Of a stretch of DNA of 64,000 nt, positions 25,704 to 34,470 are shown one piece after another. A program made the translations under genes and the position numbers. The stretch spans positions 186,001-250,000 of the forward strand of contig CAZAYY010000002.1 of assembly GCA_964489525.1 (NCBI GenBank), given 5' to 3'. The DNA is from CAZAYY01 sp964489525. Lineage in GTDB: Bacteria > Chloroflexota > Anaerolineae > Anaerolineales > JABWBV01. Numbering within the stretch: the first letter of the stretch is position 1; the number at the start of each line of letters is the position of its first letter. The notes below the pieces were generated by a model, which saw only the letters and a list, made by a program, of their open reading frames with translations, had not been told where the DNA came from and ran no database searches.

Positions 25704-26513
25704 TTAAGGGGAGATGTCTTCGTTATAGATGAAGCACAAAATGCCCTGGGTGATGCCAGTTGCCACCAGTTCGGGTTGTTCCGTCAAAATTTTCCGATCG
25801 AGGTTCAGAAAACCGGTTTCGATGATGGCGGCTGTGGTTTCCGGGTTGATTTCATCGAAAGCATGGTAATCGGTCATGTCAGATGTGATGCTGCCTGCAT
25901 GGTACGACATGCCCGTGGTTTCGCCATAGCGGTTTTGCAGGCAGGCTGTCAGGCGTTCGCCGCGCCCCATGTTGGTGGTGGAGAGTGCTGCGGCAACCTT
26001 ATAGCCGGTGGCCAGGTCGTTTACATAGTTGCACGAGTCGTTGTGAATAGAAACCAGGGCCAGGCCGCGATATCCGCTCAGCCGGGGGTCAAACTCTTGC
26101 AACAAATCCACATCGAACCCCTGTTGGTTTAACTGCTGCTTAACCAGGGTGGCAATCGTCAGGTTTACCTGGGCTTCGGTCAGGCCGTCCGAGCACACCG
26201 CGCCCGGGTCATTTCCCCAGTGGCCAGAAACAATCCCAATTCGGGGCCGCGGTCGGGGGGTTGGGGTGGGGAAGCCCGCTGGTTCGTCATCCTCGTTCGA
26301 AATCATCGTTGCAATTTGGTTTGGAAAGCTTCCAACCAGCCGGGTTTCCACCAGGCTGGCTGGGGTCCAGGCCGTGAAAACGGTTGCCAGCAGCCCCCCA
26401 ACCAGTAGAATTACAACAAGCTGCTGAAAATAGCGCACCCCCGTTTGCACCGGGCCTGGGGGGGTGTTTTGCTCGCTGCTGCGGTGTGAAAAAAGATTAT
26501 CGCGCTGGTTCAT
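25704..26513 (-). CDS. N-acetylmuramoyl-L-alanine amidase (Amidase_3), membrane-anchored
   Basis: This 269-residue protein has one N-terminal membrane segment (about 30-50; LVVILLVGGLLATVF), a Pro-rich linker, and a zinc amidase domain. IGIVSGHWGNDPGAV supplies the first His, LALVSIHNDSC the second His, and AAIIETGFL the catalytic Glu. The usual SIHAN appears as SIHND. The enzyme cleaves the bond between muramic acid and the stem peptide. It is the first gene of the minus-strand wall series. ATG at 26513 has no Shine-Dalgarno, but TATGAT ends 6 nt before it. Confidence 0.85.
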   Translation of the reverse strand: MNQRDNLFSHRSSEQNTPPGPVQTGVRYFQQLVVILLVGGLLATVFTAWTPASLVETRLVGSFPNQIATMISNEDDEPAGFPTPTPRPRPRIGIVSGHWGNDPGAVCSDGLTEAQVNLTIATLVKQQLNQQGFDVDLLQEFDPRLSGYRGLALVSIHNDSCNYVNDLATGYKVAAALSTTNMGRGERLTACLQNRYGETTGMSYHAGSITSDMTDYHAFDEINPETTAAIIETGFLNLDRKILTEQPELVATGITQGILCFIYNEDISP

Positions 26514-26525
26514 ATGCTAATCATA
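26514..26525 (-). promoter_or_regulatory. -10 box abutting the amidase gene (possible leaderless promoter)
   Basis: On the minus strand TATGAT (26525-26520) is followed by TAGCAT and the ATG at 26513. It would drive the wall operon. Confidence 0.4.
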
Positions 26526-26626
26526 CTACATTTTAAAAATCGTTTGGTGCCTCATTAACGGCTTAAAAAATGGGTTAACCCACCCCTTTCGGTGCAAGAT
26601 TTGTGCGCGTTCTCGAAAACTTCTGC

Positions 26627-26655
26627 TTGACTTCTCCCCCGCGCCAAAGTATGAT
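26627..26655 (+). promoter_or_regulatory. Promoter of the flavin reductase gene
   Basis: TTGACT (26627-26632) and TATGAT (26650-26655) are 17 nt apart, the best sigma-70-type match in the window. The leader to the start at 26758 would be about 95 nt. Confidence 0.7.
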
Positions 26656-26757
26656 CGCTTTATTCCGGTTATCGTGCTGGGTGTAAACTTCTGTTGTGAG
26701 GTGCAGCGCGGCACCATCGCCAAATTCGGTGAGTCGTTACATTTTAGGAGAATTGCC

Positions 26758-27249
26758 ATGACACTTAACCCTTCTGACTTAAGAAGCGCAATGCGTTCTT
26801 GGGTGACTGGCGTTACCGTGGTCACTGCCCGGCATGGGGAAGCGGTGCATGGGATGACGGTTAGCTCTTTCACCTCAGTTTCGCTTGAACCGCCGCTGGT
26901 TTTGGTTTGCATCCAGCAGGCTGCTCGTTCCCACGCCCTCATCGAACAATCCCAGGCATTTGCCGTCAGCATATTGGGCGAAGACCAGGCTGAAATCTCC
27001 AACCGCTTTTCGAACCCACAAACCGAAACCAGCTACCGTTTTGCAGATTTAGAAATTCTTACCCTGGAAACCGGTGCGCCGATCCTGGCCTCCAGCCAGG
27101 CCTGGTTGGATTGTAAAGTTGTCCATTCCCATGCCATGGGGACTCATACGGTTTTTATCGGTGAAGTGGTGGCGGCGGGCAGCCGCGACATTCGCAAACC
27201 CCTGGTTTATTTAAACAGAACCTACCGGCGATTGGCTGAAGAGGGTTAA
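26758..27249 (+). CDS. Flavin reductase-like (FMN-binding split barrel) protein
   Basis: This 163-residue protein has the Flavin_Reduct fold. LRSAMRSWVTGVTVVTA at the N-terminus, GMTVSSFTSVSLEPPLVLVC (the FMN-binding strand), FAVSILGEDQAEISNRF, and THTVFIGEVVA toward the end follow the family order. Such proteins supply reduced flavin to a monooxygenase or act as small oxidoreductases; no monooxygenase gene is next to it. TTTTAGGAGAATTGCC precedes ATG 26758. The frame is open upstream but only through the leader. It is convergent with the glycoside-hydrolase-like gene. Confidence 0.85.
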   Translation: MTLNPSDLRSAMRSWVTGVTVVTARHGEAVHGMTVSSFTSVSLEPPLVLVCIQQAARSHALIEQSQAFAVSILGEDQAEISNRFSNPQTETSYRFADLEILTLETGAPILASSQAWLDCKVVHSHAMGTHTVFIGEVVAAGSRDIRKPLVYLNRTYRRLAEEG

Positions 27250-27292
27250 TCTGGTTGTCGCCCATCCAATTGAGGGCCTGTGCGCTTCTGGC

Positions 27293-29692
27293 TTATTCGC
27301 CCTTGCGCCCAATAACGACGCAGGCCGCCGGGCTGGTCACGCTCACGGAACGGCCATCCGGAAAAATGACCAGGGTTTTATCCAACCCTCGCTCCAGGGT
27401 CAGGCCGCGATAGCGCACCCGCACCGGCCACGGGAAGGGGTTTTTTCCTTTTAACCGAACTTTCCACGGGGAAACCAGCCCAACCCCCAACGTTTCTAAA
27501 AACAACCCCAACGGCGGCAGCCCGGCCAGTGCGTTATGTTCGCCCATGCCTTCCCCGGTGGTGGTGTGGTAATGCTGGCGAAAACCGCCGTGCCGCGCCA
27601 GGCTCTGTACAATCGCGTCCATCAGCCGGCCCACCAGTTCCGCTGCCAGGGGTTGGTAATCATATTCCAGCAGGCCTTCCCCAATCAGCTGGTTCCAGGT
27701 CAGCCAGGCGCTGTCGCACACACTGGCGGCCTCTGGCGCAGGGGGCGTGGCGCAGGCCCGGATGCCATATTCCTGCCAGTAGCGGCGTGGGTTCATCAGT
27801 TGTTTCTGCACCATCTCTTTGGCCTGTTCGGGTGTGGCGCTTTTGGCCCAAAGAGGGGCAAACAGGCTCTGGTCGTGGTGGTGATAGTCGAGGGTGCTTA
27901 CCTGGATGCGCACCTCCGGGCTGCACTCGTCCACTTCCACTTCATCGACCCCACTGAAAAGAGTCCGGGTAATCCAACTGCCTTGCTGCAGCGTCCAGCG
28001 AATGTTTTCAACCATGAGCGCTTCTTCAATCGCTTGCCCTTGGGCATCCCGGCCGCGCACCACCACCCTTTGGGGCCGCTGGCTGGCCGATTCAGTCTGA
28101 ATCCGCACCACCAGCCGGGTAGATGCATTTTTGGGAAAGGCCTGCCCGGCAAGGTCCAGCCTGCCGCCGCCGTTCATCATTCCCAGCAGTTTGCCCGGCA
28201 GAGAAATATGGGCATCCCTGTCCATGTAGTGAAACGATTTACTGGTTTTGTTCCAGGTTTTTTGAATGGCAGCTGCCAACCCTTCCGCTCGTTGGCGTAG
28301 CAGAGCAGGTTCGGTTTTTTTGCCCAGGGCTTTGTAAATCCGGTTGATGGTGTTGCACTCATTCAGCAGAAAGGCCATCAGTGCCGGGCTTTCAAGCCCG
28401 CTGATATTCAGACCCATCCCCCAGGGCTGCCAGTTAAGAAAAGCCGGGTTATCTTCAAAGCCCGATTGCATCGGGTGGATGAATTCTGGCAGGCCGTCAC
28501 CATCCCGGTCATTTTCTGGTGCAAACCAGGCGTTAATAAACGCCACCAACCCGGGCAGGCTTTCTTCCAAAAAGGCCTCATCTTCCGTCGCCTGGAAAAT
28601 TCTCCAGGTCAGGTCGGCCAGGACCGGGGTGGCCAGAATCCCGCTGTTTTTGCCATTGAGCCCGGGTTTCAAGTCAATAAACCCGTTTTTAGCCTGGACG
28701 GCCAGCAGGTTGCGCAGCAGCCCCTTGGCCAGGTCGGGCGCAATGGGCAGAATCTGCTGGCAGAGGTACCATGTGTCGAGGGTGCTTTGCCCGCTCCACA
28801 GGTGGGTGTAATCACTGCCATCGCCGCGCGGCGAAAAACCCTGGTCGGCTCGCCGGGTTTGAACTGCGGCCGGGTTGGGCAGAGCGTCTGTTGGGCCATG
28901 CAGCAGGCTGATGGCCGTTTTTTGTCCCAGGGTGAAGGCCAGGTCCCAGCTTTTTTCGCCGGTTTCAATTTGCACCAGGGCGGCGTTGGTGAGCTGGATG
29001 CGGGCAATCTCGGCATCCCAGCGCCGGGTCTGGATGGAACGTGCCAGGGCGTACGAGGCTTCTGGGGTGGGCAGGGCGGCCTGTGCCCACAAAAATGGCT
29101 TCTCCAGCCCGGGCATCAATTCAAACTGGACATACAGGTTGGCGTGTGGGCTGTGGCTGGCTTCAGGGCTGCCGCTCAGGTACACCACAGGCGCCAACCC
29201 GCCGCAGCTTCCTTCAAGAATGTTGGCGGAGTCCATGCGGCTGGGAGCCATTCGCTGCCCCCCTTCATCTGGAGCAAGAATCGCCGTCCAGGCCAGGCTG
29301 ATTGTGCGCGGGGTTACGCCGCTGTTAATCACCCGCAGCCGCCCGGCAATCATGTGCGAATCTACCACCCAATATTCGGCAGCCACATCAATCCCGGTAA
29401 AGGGTGAAAAAGTAACCAGGGCATAGTTGGGGTAGAAGTGATGAATGGCAGGTTGCTCGGCAAATTGGGCCGGGTCGTTTACGCTTTGGTCGCCTTCGCG
29501 AAATTGGGGGAACAGGCGCATACTGCGAGCCCGCAGCCCGAAGGTGGTTTGCAGCGAAAGCCCGGCTGGCTCTCCCCCTCGCAAGGCAAGTTCCCACACC
29601 TGGTCATTGGCATAATGCAGGGCCGAAAGGCGCACATCTGCGGCCAGGGTTAACGCCGGTAGCTGCTCTCGCTTTAAATTCCATTCACGCAT
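27293..29692 (-). CDS. Glycoside-hydrolase-like (alpha/alpha)6 toroid protein
   Basis: This 799-residue cytosolic protein has an N-terminal beta-sandwich-like half (about 1-260). The helical toroid half (about 290-720) contains SGQSTLDTWYLCQQILPIAP, NGFIDLKPGLNGKNSG, FAPENDRDGDGLPEF and SGFEDNPAFLNWQPWGMGL. The layout recalls GH63 or amylo-alpha-1,6-glucosidase-like enzymes, with acidic residues in DRDGDGLPE and FEDNP as candidates. The exact family and substrate cannot be fixed from reading alone. A disrupting insert of beta character lies near residues 515-600. It is a single gene, divergent from priA with a 56-nt gap. Confidence 0.6.
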   Translation of the reverse strand: MREWNLKREQLPALTLAADVRLSALHYANDQVWELALRGGEPAGLSLQTTFGLRARSMRLFPQFREGDQSVNDPAQFAEQPAIHHFYPNYALVTFSPFTGIDVAAEYWVVDSHMIAGRLRVINSGVTPRTISLAWTAILAPDEGGQRMAPSRMDSANILEGSCGGLAPVVYLSGSPEASHSPHANLYVQFELMPGLEKPFLWAQAALPTPEASYALARSIQTRRWDAEIARIQLTNAALVQIETGEKSWDLAFTLGQKTAISLLHGPTDALPNPAAVQTRRADQGFSPRGDGSDYTHLWSGQSTLDTWYLCQQILPIAPDLAKGLLRNLLAVQAKNGFIDLKPGLNGKNSGILATPVLADLTWRIFQATEDEAFLEESLPGLVAFINAWFAPENDRDGDGLPEFIHPMQSGFEDNPAFLNWQPWGMGLNISGLESPALMAFLLNECNTINRIYKALGKKTEPALLRQRAEGLAAAIQKTWNKTSKSFHYMDRDAHISLPGKLLGMMNGGGRLDLAGQAFPKNASTRLVVRIQTESASQRPQRVVVRGRDAQGQAIEEALMVENIRWTLQQGSWITRTLFSGVDEVEVDECSPEVRIQVSTLDYHHHDQSLFAPLWAKSATPEQAKEMVQKQLMNPRRYWQEYGIRACATPPAPEAASVCDSAWLTWNQLIGEGLLEYDYQPLAAELVGRLMDAIVQSLARHGGFRQHYHTTTGEGMGEHNALAGLPPLGLFLETLGVGLVSPWKVRLKGKNPFPWPVRVRYRGLTLERGLDKTLVIFPDGRSVSVTSPAACVVIGRKGE

Positions 29693-29736
29693 AGGTTTAT
29701 TTTACCCTGCCGGCGCGCATCCTGGGCGCGATATGG

Positions 29737-29748
29737 TACGATTGACTT
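29737..29748 (+). promoter_or_regulatory. -10-like box abutting priA
   Basis: TACGAT followed by TGACTT and then the priA ATG gives a 6-nt spacing with no Shine-Dalgarno. No -35 is recognisable. Confidence 0.3.
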
Positions 29749-32343
29749 ATGCCGCTTTATGTGGAAGTTGCCGTAAATGTTAACCAGGTATCGGGTGCGT
29801 ACGATTATCACCTGCCCCCTGAACTGGAGCAGGCTGTCCAGCCCGGCCACCTGGTGGTGGTGCCTTTTGGTCACCAGACGGTCCAGGGCGTGGTGCTGCG
29901 CCGGGTGGATATTCCTTCGTTTCCCCAAACCCGGGCTGTGCTGGCCTTGCTGGATGAACAGGTTGTGGTCACGCCGCACCAAATCCAGCTGGCCCGTGTC
30001 CTGGCCGAAGAAAACCTGGCGCCCCTGGCGGCTTTTATTGCACTGATGCTGCCTGCGGGCATGTCGCGCCAATCTGACACCCTCTACGGGTTGAAGCCGG
30101 ATGCCGATACCCGCGGCCTCAACCAGGTGCAAACCCGGCTGGTGAAGTTGTTGGTCGAGCGCGGCCCGCTGCGCGGGCGCCAGGTAGACCGCTCGCTCGA
30201 ACGGGTCAAGTGGCGCCCGCAGGCCGATAACCTGGAGCGCCGGGGGGTCATTTTTAAACAGCCCGTTTTGCCCGAACCGGAGGTGCAGCCCAAGCGGGTC
30301 AACCAGGTTCACTTGCTTGCTGCGGCTGAACAAATCCAGGCAGCCTGGGCCAACCTGGGCAAATCTGGCAGTGCGGCCCGCCAGCGGCGTGAGGCCGTCA
30401 TCCAATTCTTGCTGGCAGAACCGGGCCCGGTCAATGTTGCCTGGGTTTACGCGCACAGCGGCGCCAACCTGGCCGACCTGCGCCGCCTCGAAGCCCTTGG
30501 TTTGGTAGCGCTTGAACAAACCGAAGCCATTCGCGATCCATTGGAAGGCATTGCCCCCGGCTTGATCTCACCAGGGCTGGCGCTGGCAAAGCCGCCCACG
30601 CTCACCCCCGATCAGGTATCTGCCCTTGGGGTGATTTCTCAAGCCCTCAGCCGGGCTTTGAACCCCACCCAACCCGCTCCCGTGTCGCCAATTTTGCTGC
30701 ATGGTGTGACTGGCTCGGGTAAAACGGAAATCTATCTGCAGGCCGCCGCCCAAACCGTGCAAGCCGGCCGCCAGGCGGTTATTCTTGTCCCCGAAATTGC
30801 GCTCACGCCGCAAACCGTCCGCCGCTTTCTGGTGCGCTTTCCCGGGCGGGTTGGCCTGGTTCATTCTGGCCTCTCGGTGGGTGAACGTTACGACACCTGG
30901 CGGCGGGTGCGCTCTGGCCAGCTCGACATCGTTGTCGGGCCGCGCAGCGCCTTGTTTATGCCCGTGCCCCGGCTGGGGTTGGTGGTTGTGGATGAATGCC
31001 ACGACCATTCTTATTACCAATCCGATTTTTCCCCCACCTATCACGCCCGTTCCGCTGCCCTTGCCTATGCCGAATTGGCCGGAGCGCTGTGCATTTTGGG
31101 CTCGGCCACCCCTTCGATTGAAGATCGTTTCCAGGCCGAACAAAAGCGCTGGACGTGGCTCAGTTTGCCCAACCGCATCCTGGCCCACAAAGAGCAAACC
31201 CGCCAATATCTTGAAAACCATCCAGAACAGGCTCAATCGGCGGATGCACGCGCAGCCTCCTACGCCGGAGATGCTCGCCTGACCAACCTGCCCGAAATTC
31301 GAATGGTGGACATGCGCCAGGAGTTGAAAGCTGGCAACCGCAGCATTTTCAGCCGGGCCTTGCAGTTGGCCCTCGAAGAAACCCTCTCCCGCCACCAGCA
31401 AGCCATCATTTTTCTCAACCGGCGGGGCAGCGCAACCTACGTCTTTTGCCGGGATTGCGGCCACGCCCTGGGCTGCCCGCGCTGCGCACTGGTTTCGCTC
31501 ACCCTGCATCGAAACGTCGCCGGGGGCGGCGAAGAGCGCCTGGTGTGCCACCACTGCGGCTACCAGCGCAGCATGCCTAAAAAATGCCCGGCCTGTGGCA
31601 GCCAGCGTATCCGCGAGTTCGGCACTGGAACCGAAAAAGTGGAAGCCGAAATCCAGCTCGCTTTTCCAGGGGTGCGCACCCTGCGCTGGGATTGGCAAAC
31701 CACCCGCACCAAAGGCTCCCACGAAGTCATTCTCGACCAGTTTGTTAACCAGCGTGCCGATGTGCTTGTGGGTACCCAAATGCTCGCCAAGGGCCTGGAC
31801 CTGCCGCTGGTAACCCTGGTGGGGGTTGTCCTGGCCGATGTCGGCCTGCACCTGCCCGATTTCAGAGCGGGTGAGCGGGTTTTTCAGGTGTTATCCCAGG
31901 TGTCAGGCCGGGCTGGGCGCAGCCCATTGGGCGGCCAGGTCATTTTGCAAACCTTTGAACCGGAAAATTACGTGCTCCAGGCCGCAGCCCGGCACGATTA
32001 TGATGGCTTCTACCAGCGTGAATTGGCCTACCGCAAAGAAATGGGCTACCCGCCTTTCAGCCGCCTGGTGCGCCTGGAATACCGCCACACCGACCCCGAA
32101 CACGCCGCCCGCGAAGCCCAGGCTCTGGCCGACCAGCTGCGCCCCTGGACCCAGTCCGCCGGCCACAGCCAGACCGAATTGATTGGCCCGGCTCCTTGCT
32201 TTTTCTCCAAATTAGACAACACCTACCGCTGGCATATCATCCTGCGCGGCCCCGACCCGGCGGCCCTGCTGCGCACGGCCAACCTGACCGGGCGCATTCT
32301 CGCGACCTGGCGCGTCGAAGTTGAACCCCAATCGCTGCTCTAG
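29749..32343 (+). CDS. priA: Primosomal protein N' (PriA), replication-restart helicase
   Basis: This is an 864-residue helicase. The N-terminal DNA-binding domain starts MPLYVEVAVNVNQ and includes LVVVPFGHQTVQGVVL. Walker A GVTGSGKTEIY lies near 319 and the Walker B box reads VVVDECHDHS. The zinc cluster near 565-620 has CRDCGHALGCPRC and CHHCGYQRSMPKKCPACGS. Helicase motifs V-VI include GTQMLAKGLDLP and VSGRAGRSPLGG. PriA reloads the replisome at stalled forks. Length is slightly above E. coli PriA (732), owing to a longer region between the N-terminal and helicase domains. Confidence 0.94.
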   Translation: MPLYVEVAVNVNQVSGAYDYHLPPELEQAVQPGHLVVVPFGHQTVQGVVLRRVDIPSFPQTRAVLALLDEQVVVTPHQIQLARVLAEENLAPLAAFIALMLPAGMSRQSDTLYGLKPDADTRGLNQVQTRLVKLLVERGPLRGRQVDRSLERVKWRPQADNLERRGVIFKQPVLPEPEVQPKRVNQVHLLAAAEQIQAAWANLGKSGSAARQRREAVIQFLLAEPGPVNVAWVYAHSGANLADLRRLEALGLVALEQTEAIRDPLEGIAPGLISPGLALAKPPTLTPDQVSALGVISQALSRALNPTQPAPVSPILLHGVTGSGKTEIYLQAAAQTVQAGRQAVILVPEIALTPQTVRRFLVRFPGRVGLVHSGLSVGERYDTWRRVRSGQLDIVVGPRSALFMPVPRLGLVVVDECHDHSYYQSDFSPTYHARSAALAYAELAGALCILGSATPSIEDRFQAEQKRWTWLSLPNRILAHKEQTRQYLENHPEQAQSADARAASYAGDARLTNLPEIRMVDMRQELKAGNRSIFSRALQLALEETLSRHQQAIIFLNRRGSATYVFCRDCGHALGCPRCALVSLTLHRNVAGGGEERLVCHHCGYQRSMPKKCPACGSQRIREFGTGTEKVEAEIQLAFPGVRTLRWDWQTTRTKGSHEVILDQFVNQRADVLVGTQMLAKGLDLPLVTLVGVVLADVGLHLPDFRAGERVFQVLSQVSGRAGRSPLGGQVILQTFEPENYVLQAAARHDYDGFYQRELAYRKEMGYPPFSRLVRLEYRHTDPEHAAREAQALADQLRPWTQSAGHSQTELIGPAPCFFSKLDNTYRWHIILRGPDPAALLRTANLTGRILATWRVEVEPQSLL

Positions 32344-32470
32344 GGGTTTTGTCAAAAGCCTTTTTTAAGAAACGTTCAAAATAGGAAACCCCTGAAGCCC
32401 CCCCGTTTTCAGGGCGATGTCACTGCAAATCAATTTTGCCGTTTACCGGCTCCCACCAAACCAACGAAAA

Positions 32471-33334
32471 TTACCCCTCGATTCTTAAAACCCGGTCGTG
32501 TCCGGCCAGGTCCGTCAGCAGGCTGCACCCGGCCCCAGGAAAGGTTTGGCGAGCCAGGGCCAGGGCGGCTGCACCTGTCGTGGCTTCAATTTCCAGCAGC
32601 GCCATTCCACCCGGCGCGAGGCGGCCAGCGTTTTTTCCGCCAGGGGCAAGCTGAGCCAGCAGCCGCTTCACCAATGCCAACCCATCCGGTCCTCCATCCA
32701 GCGCCAGGGTGGGCTCTTTGCCAAACACAGCCAGCCCATCCAGGGTTGCCGAGGGAATATACGGCAGGTTGGCACACACCAGGTCAAACGGCCCTTCCAG
32801 GCTTTCGAGCAAATCTCCCAGCAAGAAATCCAACCGCCTGTCCACCCCATGCCGGGCGGCGTTTTCCCGGGCAACAGCCAGCGCCTCACCGGAAATATCC
32901 AGTGCAGCCAGGCGCAGCCCAGGGATTTCAGCCGCCAGGGTGATGGCAATGCACCCCGAGCCTGTGCCCACATCCACCACCCGCGGGGGGGCAGCCGGGT
33001 TGGTCCGGGTTCGTAAAACAGCCAGTGCTTCCTCAACCAGCAGCTCGGTTTCCGGGCGCGGAATCAACACCGCCGGGCTGACCTTAAACCTGCGCCCAAA
33101 GAACTCCCAGCTGCCAAGAACATACGGCAGCGGCGTTCCTTTTTCCAACTGCGCCAACATGTTCAAGTATATCGCCGCGATTTCGGCCGGCACTGCCGCT
33201 TCGGGGTGCGCCAGCAGCCAGGCGCGCGATCTGCCCAGGGTGTGTGCCAGGGTAACCTGCGCGTCCAGGCCCGGGCTTTCGCTGTGGGCGGCCAGGCGCT
33301 CCCGCCCGTGTTTCAGGGCTTCTTCAATCGTCAT
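32471..33334 (-). CDS. prmC: Release-factor glutamine methyltransferase (PrmC/HemK)
   Basis: This 287-residue SAM methyltransferase modifies the GGQ glutamine of release factors. An N-terminal helical domain precedes VLIPRPETELLVEEAL. The SAM motif VVDVGTGSGCIAITLA follows, and then CANLPYIPS. Most PrmC proteins have NPPY in the catalytic loop and this one has NLPY. The ATG at 33334 is used; a TTG just before it is less likely. It follows prfA, its substrate's gene, by 15 nt, the usual bacterial arrangement. Confidence 0.92.
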   Translation of the reverse strand: MTIEEALKHGRERLAAHSESPGLDAQVTLAHTLGRSRAWLLAHPEAAVPAEIAAIYLNMLAQLEKGTPLPYVLGSWEFFGRRFKVSPAVLIPRPETELLVEEALAVLRTRTNPAAPPRVVDVGTGSGCIAITLAAEIPGLRLAALDISGEALAVARENAARHGVDRRLDFLLGDLLESLEGPFDLVCANLPYIPSATLDGLAVFGKEPTLALDGGPDGLALVKRLLAQLAPGGKNAGRLAPGGMALLEIEATTGAAALALARQTFPGAGCSLLTDLAGHDRVLRIEG

Positions 33335-33349
33335 CAAAAAAGGGGTCGG

Positions 33350-34417
33350 TTACTCATCCAGCCCGGCAGCGGCCAGGCGTTCGGCCTCGTCGCGGGTGGC
33401 CAGTTCATCAATGAACATATCCAGGTCGCCATCCATTACCACTGGCAGGTTGTACGAAGAGACATTAATCCGGTGGTCGGTCACCCTGGATTGCGGGTAG
33501 TTGTAGGTGCGAATTTTCTCGGAGCGATCCCCGGAACCCACCTGAGAGCGGCGCTCCTGGTCAATCGCCGAGCGGCGTTTTTCTTCTTCCAATTCATACA
33601 GCTTGGCCCGCAGAATACTCATCGCACGCAAGCGGTTCTGCACCTGCGAGCGCTCATCCTGGCAGGCCACCACAATCCCGGATGGGTGGTGGGTAATGCG
33701 GATAGCCGTGGCGTTCTTCTGCACATTCTGCCCGCCTGCCCCTGCCGATTTAAACACATCAATCCGGATGTCCTTTTCCGGGATGTCCACTTCCACTTCG
33801 TCCACTTCCGCCAGCACAGCCACCGTGGCGGCGCTGGTGTGGATGCGCCCTTGCGATTCTGTCACTGGAATGCGCTGCACCCGGTGTGTGCCCGATTCAA
33901 ACTTCAAGCGTGAGAAAGCGCCTTTGCCTTTAATCATGAAAATCACTTCTTTATAACCGCCCACCCCGGTTTCGTTGAAGTCCAGCAGTTCGTACTTCCA
34001 CCCCACTCGTTCGGCGTAGCGGGTGTACATCCGGTACAGGTCTGCGGCAAAAATGGCCGCTTCTTCGCCGCCCGTCCCACCCCGAATTTCCACAATTACG
34101 TTGCGGTCATCCCGGGGATCCTTGGGCAGCAGCATGGTTTTGATTTCATGCTCCAGCCGTTCAATCTGCGGTTCCAGATCGGCAATTTCCATCTCTGCCA
34201 GTTCAGAAAGTTCATCATCCTGGGCATCGCGCAGCTGTTTTGCATCTTCCAGGCGCGTCACAGCCTGGCGGTACTCAGACACTTTCGCAAAAAGCGGCTC
34301 TAAATCCGAGCGCTCCTTGGCAATTTCCGCCACGCGCTGGTAATCGTCCGCGTAATCCGCAAGCTGTTGGGTCAGCTCTTCAAATCTTTTTTCAATTCCA
34401 ACCAATTTTTCTAACAT
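33350..34417 (-). CDS. prfA: Peptide chain release factor 1
   Basis: This 355-residue protein recognises UAA and UAG. The N-terminal helical domain starts MLEKLVGIEKRFEEL, IVEIRGGTGGEEAAIFA marks the core, and the catalytic loop reads GAGGQNVQK near residues 226-234. RIHTSAATVAVLAEVDEV and RITHHPSGIVVACQDERSQ are standard class I release-factor segments. Start at ATG 34417: upstream the frame is open to 35011 but runs through repeat DNA. TATAAT (34432-34427) lies 9 nt before the ATG and there is no Shine-Dalgarno. It is co-transcribed with prmC. Confidence 0.95.
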   Translation of the reverse strand: MLEKLVGIEKRFEELTQQLADYADDYQRVAEIAKERSDLEPLFAKVSEYRQAVTRLEDAKQLRDAQDDELSELAEMEIADLEPQIERLEHEIKTMLLPKDPRDDRNVIVEIRGGTGGEEAAIFAADLYRMYTRYAERVGWKYELLDFNETGVGGYKEVIFMIKGKGAFSRLKFESGTHRVQRIPVTESQGRIHTSAATVAVLAEVDEVEVDIPEKDIRIDVFKSAGAGGQNVQKNATAIRITHHPSGIVVACQDERSQVQNRLRAMSILRAKLYELEEEKRRSAIDQERRSQVGSGDRSEKIRTYNYPQSRVTDHRINVSSYNLPVVMDGDLDMFIDELATRDEAERLAAAGLDE

Positions 34418-34426
34418 AGCCCGCAG

Positions 34427-34432
34427 ATTATA
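34427..34432 (-). promoter_or_regulatory. -10 box of the prfA-prmC operon
   Basis: TATAAT on the minus strand lies 9 nt before the prfA ATG, leaving a leader of at most about 3 nt. Confidence 0.45.
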
Positions 34433-34470
34433 CCATCGAAATTTAAATTGATTGCTTTCCCCCACAACAA

